Assembly (NCBI RefSeq): GCF_036492635.1
Contig: NZ_AP025305.1
Span: 2,232,001 to 2,296,000, forward strand
Origin: Aureibacter tunicatorum
Lineage (GTDB): Bacteria > Bacteroidota > Bacteroidia > Cytophagales > Cyclobacteriaceae
Reading direction: 5' to 3'
DNA: 64,000 bases
The position numbers and the translations under genes are program-made. Under the pieces are notes generated by a model. That model was not told the origin of the DNA and made no database searches. It saw nothing but the letters and a program-made list of their open reading frames with translations. This document shows positions 59,692 to 64,000 of the stretch, in pieces (the first letter of the stretch is position 1; each line of letters starts with the position of its first letter).

Positions 59692-59881
59692 TGTAGAACG
59701 GTTTTAGAGTTTTGCGAAACGGCTCAAAGCGTTTGGTGAACGGCTCTTGAAACGTTTCGAAACGTTTTGAAACGGCTTAGAAACGTTTTAGAGTCGCTTC
59801 ATAACCGCTAAGAGATGAGAGAAAACGGCTTCCTCTTTTGCAAAAGCCGCTTTCTCCATGATTTTGGATAAGGAATAGTTA
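59692..59881. repeat. Noncoding AAACG-type repeat array (element B copy)
   Basis: It corresponds to 29552-29725. It contains a perfect GAAACGTTTC at 59749-59758 immediately followed by GAAACGTTTT, where element A has only one such unit. This is a clean 10-bp unit gain or loss. The rightmost ~50 bases differ completely from element A, so only the array itself is conserved. Confidence 0.7.
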
Positions 59882-60475
59882 TTATTTTTTCTTGGTGATG
59901 TCTCCAAACAAGCTTACCTCTACGATATGCTTCTCATCGTTTACATCAGGCACAGTAAGTCCGTTGAAGTCCAACTGGATTTTAAACGGTCTGTCTCCCG
60001 GAATGAATTTCCAGTTGGTCGCATCGTAAACGTCTTTTTCATTGGTAATCGCCTCTTTGGAAATCGCCATCAAAGACTTTACTCTTTGCTTGAATATCGG
60101 CTTGTCTTCCACGATGATTACAAGGTCCGCCTTGGCAATAGCCGCAGGCACATCGTCGGACATGATCGAAGAAGTCACAGCTTCCTTTGGCGTAAGGTTC
60201 GTGCCTTTAGCATGACCTACTGAAAGAGTCTTAAGAACAAGGTTCACCAAAGGATCAAGGCGGCCTTTGTCAATATTGGTAACCCCTTTTTCCTTGTACA
60301 CATCGCTGTCCACAAGATTGATTGTTCCTCCTTTGCCTGTCACATCAACGATGATGTACAACTCACCATCATCAATTCGGATCGTTCCGTTCGTCAATTC
60401 TTGTTGAATGTCAGGATTCAGTTGGCTGTTGATTGCTGGATCTTCTAAAAAGTCTCTTGTATATTGATCGTACAT
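59882..60475 (-). CDS. Candidate capsid-size beta protein (element B copy)
   Basis: A 197-residue homologue of 29726-30313. Conserved blocks are RIDDGE.YI..DVTG.GGT, LVNLV.K.LS.GHAKG.NL, KEAVT, ..D.KHIVEVSL.G.ITKK and DFNG...P. Between them many residues differ (for example the N-terminus MYDQYTRDFLEDPAIN). Conservation of strand-like blocks with variable loops is the pattern of a coat protein, but no proof is possible here. Confidence 0.6.
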   Translation of the reverse strand: MYDQYTRDFLEDPAINSQLNPDIQQELTNGTIRIDDGELYIIVDVTGKGGTINLVDSDVYKEKGVTNIDKGRLDPLVNLVLKTLSVGHAKGTNLTPKEAVTSSIMSDDVPAAIAKADLVIIVEDKPIFKQRVKSLMAISKEAITNEKDVYDATNWKFIPGDRPFKIQLDFNGLTVPDVNDEKHIVEVSLFGDITKKK

Positions 60476-60490
60476 TTTATTTCTTATTTT

Positions 60491-60934
60491 TTATAGTGAC
60501 AAATTGATTGTTGGTTGTTGCGTCTCGACATATCCCATGCCATTGTCTTCGTTTTCAATGGCTTGTTGAAGACCTTGCTCAAAGCTTAAAAGGTCGCTCT
60601 CATTTGTTTGCGGAAGCGCTTCAAAAGTCGTGTAGTCGTAATTATCCACATTTCCAAGAGCTGGAATGAAGTTAGACGCTTTGTCTTTCAAAGACTGAGG
60701 CATCCATTTATCCACAGCGTCAATTATACCCATAATCGCTACACCTAGACCTAGCTCTTGAACAGTTTTATTGTCGCTCGTATTAGCCATAATGCCGACA
60801 GACATCAGCGTCAAACCTGTGAACTTTTCGAATTTTTCCGGAGCATTTTTGATAGCAGCATAAGCTAATGCCGCACCCCCTGCACTTGTTCCGATTTTAG
60901 TCAATACAGGGACTATTTTTTTGGTATCTACCAT
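60491..60934 (-). CDS. Small membrane protein (element B copy)
   Basis: A 147-residue homologue of 30361-30825. The Gly/Ala-rich spans (SAGGAALAYAAIKNAP, GLTLMSVGIMANTS) and KWMPQSLKDKASNFIPALGN are shared. The acidic C-terminus is shorter and rewritten. Confidence 0.65.
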   Translation of the reverse strand: MVDTKKIVPVLTKIGTSAGGAALAYAAIKNAPEKFEKFTGLTLMSVGIMANTSDNKTVQELGLGVAIMGIIDAVDKWMPQSLKDKASNFIPALGNVDNYDYTTFEALPQTNESDLLSFEQGLQQAIENEDNGMGYVETQQPTINLSL

Positions 60935-60959
60935 AATTTTAAGGTTATTTCAGTTTTGA

Positions 60960-63422
60960 TTAAGCTGCTTTCTTTTCAGTTTCTTTTGATCCATTGCTAT
61001 TGCCCAAAACAACTACTCCGGCAACTGCAAGACCTGCGACCAAAAGCATGTTCATTCCTCCAGCCGTCTTGTCTTCCGCTTTGGTGGTCAAATTGGTAGG
61101 CACTGACTTTTGAGGAATATGAGGCGTTAAATTCACCGAAGGCTTGTAAGGGACAACAGGTCTAAAGCCGCCACCCGGACGATAGCTTGGATTCGTAGGG
61201 CTGTCAATAATACTTGGTTTTCTTGGCGGTGCGACAGTATGCACAATTTGCCTGCCTTTGTCGTAGATGCTTTTGCCTGTGTCCACGATCTTTTTGCCTT
61301 TGTCCAGCCAATCATTCACTTTAGTCAAATCAATTCCTTTTTGCCCTGGAGTCACTCCCTGACCTGAGCTGCCTTTCGTCAAACCGTTTGTTGCTTTGGA
61401 TTTGCTAAGAGCTGTTTTCGCTTTTTTGAACAGCTTGAGAACCGTTGCGCCTATGCCTTTGAAGAATCCCACAAGCTTAGCAATGAATCCGCTTGCCGCT
61501 GCTCCTGAAGCTGCCGCAGTAGCTGGCTCGCCTAATCCTGCCAGCGTTACATTGAAATCTTCCGGCTCCATGTCAACATTCTCAAAGCCTCTCAAACCTC
61601 TGTCATACCCTCGTCTTGCTTTGGCAACATAACTGCCTCTGCCGACTGGCCTTCCTGTTGGTCTTGAAGGTCTGCGGTAAACCGTTGGCTTGAACCTTGT
61701 TTTGGAAAGAACTTTGGAAAGAAATCTTCGCATACCACCCTTGTTCCTCAAAGAGCTTCTTTTCTTGTTTCGAGTCTTGGCCTTGGTCTTCTTGTGGTAT
61801 TTTACAAGCGATTTGTTTTTCTTCATTGAGCTTTCAAGCAGTCTTTTAAGCTCTTTCTGATCGGCCGTTGTGCTTTTTGAGCTTGCGCCTCTGATCGGAT
61901 CATAAGTGAGGTTGTTCACAAAGAAATCCTCGTTCTTGGCTTTCATGCGCCAGCCTTTCAAAATCGCATTGTCAAAGTTCTTGCGCTTGCCTTGCATGAT
62001 GTTCACAAAAAGGTTATAGGACTTTTTGTAAGCTTCCACACACTTTCTATGATAGCTCGGATCAATGCCGAACTCTTTCACTTGCTGAGGCGAAAGTCTT
62101 GCAACTCCCAATTGAACAGGCTTTGTCTTGTTGTAAGTGATGAAGGTCAGCACGCCTTTTCTGGCAAGTGCTGTGAGCGGATTGAATTTCATCAAGAACT
62201 TGCCCACCTCTTTGATGCCTTTCCAAACAAAATTGCCGACTTTCTTTACGCCTTTCCAGACTCTGCCGCCCAGCTCTTTGGTTGATTTCCAGACTCTTTT
62301 TGCTGTTGTAGCTACTTTTCTAGTGACATTTCGAATGCCTCTGCCGACTGACTTAGCGGCCTTTTTCACGCCTTTCCAAACTTTCTTGAATGGTCGGCTG
62401 ATTTTCTTAAACGCTTTTTTGAACCAACCGTCCAAGCCGTTGAGCCCTTCAAGCTCCGAGTAATCAGATCTTTGCGGAAGATCGGCAAGCGTTTCAATCG
62501 CTCGCTCTCTTTCTTTGGGATTATCCCAAACCGAAAGCACGTAGTTTACTTCCGTGAGGATATTGCCGCCATACTCTCCAAATACACTTGGATTGACAAC
62601 AAGCTTGTTTCTGGTGTTGATCAAATGCCCTTTGATGCCATTCCAAAAGCCATTGTAAGCCTGTGATGGCGTAAGCTCTCCGGTGCCGTTCAATCCCGAA
62701 AGCGTGTCAATGTCGATAAGCCCAAACTCTTCGCCCCAATCGGTACCGCCTCCGATATTGCCCAAAAATTCAATGCCTTTCAGTGCTTCTTCTCCTTCAA
62801 ACTCAGAAAGGATCATGCTGTCGTCCTCTTGATCGGAAAGATTTTCGGCTAAATCCAAGCCGTTTAATAATTCTATTTGCATAATGTCTTTGTCATATAC
62901 TTCACTGTATGGGACCTCGTAGTCAAAATCATCGACCACGCAATCCATCGTATAATATTCCTTTCCGTCCTCTGAGTAAGCTATGGGGTACACATGCTGG
63001 AATTTATCTTTGCCATTGTACTTGGTCATTCGATAAGAGTGCTTGATGCCTAGATTCATCAGCAAACAGCTAATGAAAATGGTGTAATCGTCGCAGTCCA
63101 CGCCTTCCGCTCGCTTGTCCCAGATTCTTTGGGGAGTGTGCAATTGCTCTTTGAGCGGATGATCTTCCGTGTATTGAATGTGATGGTATACAAAATTCCA
63201 GATATTTCTGCAGGTCTGCTTTACGTTTAATCCTTTAAGCCTTGCGGCAAGCAAAATCAACGCTTCTCGATGCTCTTTGGCGACCTTTTCAATGTGCATG
63301 AGCGTTTTGAACACATCGCCTTTTTCTTCAAGAGTTATCGTGCTTCTTTGCAGATTGGTCGAGTCAATGAGGTGATTGTATTCGCCTCCGGACTTGATTT
63401 GCCGTTTAGCCTTGGCCTGCAT
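60960..63422 (-). CDS. Transglutaminase-like protein with amphipathic repeats (element B copy)
   Basis: An 820-residue copy. Catalytic Cys (GVDCDDYTIF), His (FQHVYPIA) and Asp (YTMDCVV) are preserved, as are the Lys/Trp/Val amphipathic segments (KVWKGVKKAAKSVGRG, RVWKGVKKVGNFVWKGIKEV) and the C-terminal span (MNMLLVAGLAVAGVVVLGN). The Ser/Arg/Lys-rich linker around residues 540-600 is longer and almost unrelated to that of element A (KKTKAKTRNKKRSS and GMRRFLSKVLSKTRF), showing that only its basic character matters. Confidence 0.75.
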   Translation of the reverse strand: MQAKAKRQIKSGGEYNHLIDSTNLQRSTITLEEKGDVFKTLMHIEKVAKEHREALILLAARLKGLNVKQTCRNIWNFVYHHIQYTEDHPLKEQLHTPQRIWDKRAEGVDCDDYTIFISCLLMNLGIKHSYRMTKYNGKDKFQHVYPIAYSEDGKEYYTMDCVVDDFDYEVPYSEVYDKDIMQIELLNGLDLAENLSDQEDDSMILSEFEGEEALKGIEFLGNIGGGTDWGEEFGLIDIDTLSGLNGTGELTPSQAYNGFWNGIKGHLINTRNKLVVNPSVFGEYGGNILTEVNYVLSVWDNPKERERAIETLADLPQRSDYSELEGLNGLDGWFKKAFKKISRPFKKVWKGVKKAAKSVGRGIRNVTRKVATTAKRVWKSTKELGGRVWKGVKKVGNFVWKGIKEVGKFLMKFNPLTALARKGVLTFITYNKTKPVQLGVARLSPQQVKEFGIDPSYHRKCVEAYKKSYNLFVNIMQGKRKNFDNAILKGWRMKAKNEDFFVNNLTYDPIRGASSKSTTADQKELKRLLESSMKKNKSLVKYHKKTKAKTRNKKRSSLRNKGGMRRFLSKVLSKTRFKPTVYRRPSRPTGRPVGRGSYVAKARRGYDRGLRGFENVDMEPEDFNVTLAGLGEPATAAASGAAASGFIAKLVGFFKGIGATVLKLFKKAKTALSKSKATNGLTKGSSGQGVTPGQKGIDLTKVNDWLDKGKKIVDTGKSIYDKGRQIVHTVAPPRKPSIIDSPTNPSYRPGGGFRPVVPYKPSVNLTPHIPQKSVPTNLTTKAEDKTAGGMNMLLVAGLAVAGVVVLGNSNGSKETEKKAA

Positions 63423-63924
63423 TCAATAGTCCAGCAAAGTTGAAAATGTTGCCAAGATTGATCGGAAGTATTTCTACTATGGGGGGGGTGTCAAACCCGT
63501 TGATCTTGGGGACAGCCGTAATTTTAAGTTGCTTCGTTTTGAGCAAATGGCTGATATTCGAAGCTCCTGAGAGCAGCGGAATGCTAAAGGTCAACTGCTT
63601 CACACTTTTTTGATTCGGCGCTAGGATTTGATGTTCTGGCTGGGGCATAGTGCTTGCGATTTGCACGCTTGCGCCTGTGGAGTCGATGGCATGCACCGTA
63701 GCGAAAATACTGTCAATGCGCAGTTGTCCAGCTCCGTTATTGTTGAATCGAATGTCAACAGGCAGGTGCATGTGTCCAGCATCAAAACTAGGTTTGCCAA
63801 TCGAACCAATCGAGACCATTAACTTGTCCTTGGTCTCTTTAAGGTCGATGCCTTTGGCCGATAGCGATAAAATGCCAATCGCTGAAAATAATAAGAGAAA
63901 TGCTTTCATAGGGTGTGATTTCAT
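63406..63924 (-). CDS. Signal-anchored beta protein (element B copy)
   Basis: A 172-residue homologue of 33261-33779 with start MKSHPMKAFLLLFSAIGILS, matching the element A layout; a longer in-frame start at 63975 would enter the conserved upstream region. The IRFNNNGAGQLRIDSIFATV and ITAVPKINGFDTPPI blocks are shared. It overlaps the transglutaminase-like gene by 17 bp. Confidence 0.65.
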   Translation of the reverse strand: MKSHPMKAFLLLFSAIGILSLSAKGIDLKETKDKLMVSIGSIGKPSFDAGHMHLPVDIRFNNNGAGQLRIDSIFATVHAIDSTGASVQIASTMPQPEHQILAPNQKSVKQLTFSIPLLSGASNISHLLKTKQLKITAVPKINGFDTPPIVEILPINLGNIFNFAGLLNAGQG

Positions 63925-64000
63925 GATTCTTGCGTTAGAATGATGATACAAGAATAGGAAAGTCACAAGTGTCACGATGTGGTTACTCGTGTTTATATCA

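Larger units (their letters stand above)
45023..64000. mobile_element. Element B: related element, right end outside window
   Basis: It starts at the internal att copy with its own integrase, then a different cargo slot (46.6-48.8 kb), then a minus-strand late module colinear with that of element A, gene for gene, up to the edge. The early region, regulators and right att are not visible. The late module is homologous over its whole length, so it is an independent relative rather than a local duplication of A only; the cargo differs completely apart from the small Cys/His protein gene. Confidence 0.85.

Overview
The window comes from a member of the Bacteroidota, probably a marine cytophaga-type bacterium. 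The evidence is the AT-rich sequence, the TAnnTTTG-type promoter boxes, the general lack of Shine-Dalgarno sequences, and typical genes: a two-lipoyl-domain pyruvate dehydrogenase E2, ApaG, a Sua5-type threonylcarbamoyl-AMP synthase and periplasmic/outer-membrane proteins with classical signal peptides.

Positions 1-13,900 are chromosomal backbone, all on the + strand: the end of a TPR protein, an RluE-like pseudouridine synthase, apaG, a coiled-coil membrane protein, pdhC, an exported protein, a porin-like beta-barrel protein, a TPR lipoprotein, the Sua5-type enzyme, pgk, a large coiled-coil protein, a DbpA-like RNA helicase and tRNA-Arg(UCG).

From 13,974 to the right edge the window holds two related mobile elements integrated in tandem at the 3' end of tRNA-Arg. 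Element A spans 13,974-45,022, about 31 kb. Element B starts at 45,023 and runs off the window. An 18-bp copy of the tRNA end (GTTCGACTCCTTCCGGGA) marks both junctions. Each element has the same plan: (1) a tyrosine integrase next to the att site; (2) a short conserved noncoding stretch followed by a variable, very AT-rich cargo slot; (3) a long minus-strand late module of about 17 closely packed genes; and, seen only in A, (4) a second cargo gene (a giant P-loop protein), (5) a minus-strand stack of very small early-type genes and (6) divergent regulators including a cI-like repressor.

The late module is the most striking part. It encodes a GH108 muramidase, a P5-like lytic transglycosylase, a peptidoglycan-binding membrane protein, a transglutaminase-like protein with a long cationic amphipathic repeat region, a giant adenine methyltransferase/ParB-like protein with an N-terminal membrane segment, a RecA/RadA-like ATPase, several single-span membrane proteins and several small all-beta proteins. 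I see no terminase, portal, tape-measure, sheath or baseplate gene. I therefore infer a temperate, tailless, possibly membrane-containing virus, or a domesticated derivative. This is inference: no capsid protein could be proven from sequence alone. By eye, the enzymes of the two copies are nearly identical while the candidate structural genes have diverged.

The cargo looks like defence or conflict genes. Element A carries an OmpA-like multi-span membrane protein with a small partner, a protein of unknown family, and a 1757-residue NTPase. Element B carries a HEPN-motif protein, a YwqJ-like deaminase and an overlapping partner gene. A palindrome, GAAACGTTTC, recurs in both elements inside unrelated genes and in a noncoding array. 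It encodes Asn-Val-Ser in several of the genes it crosses, which suggests selection on the DNA itself.
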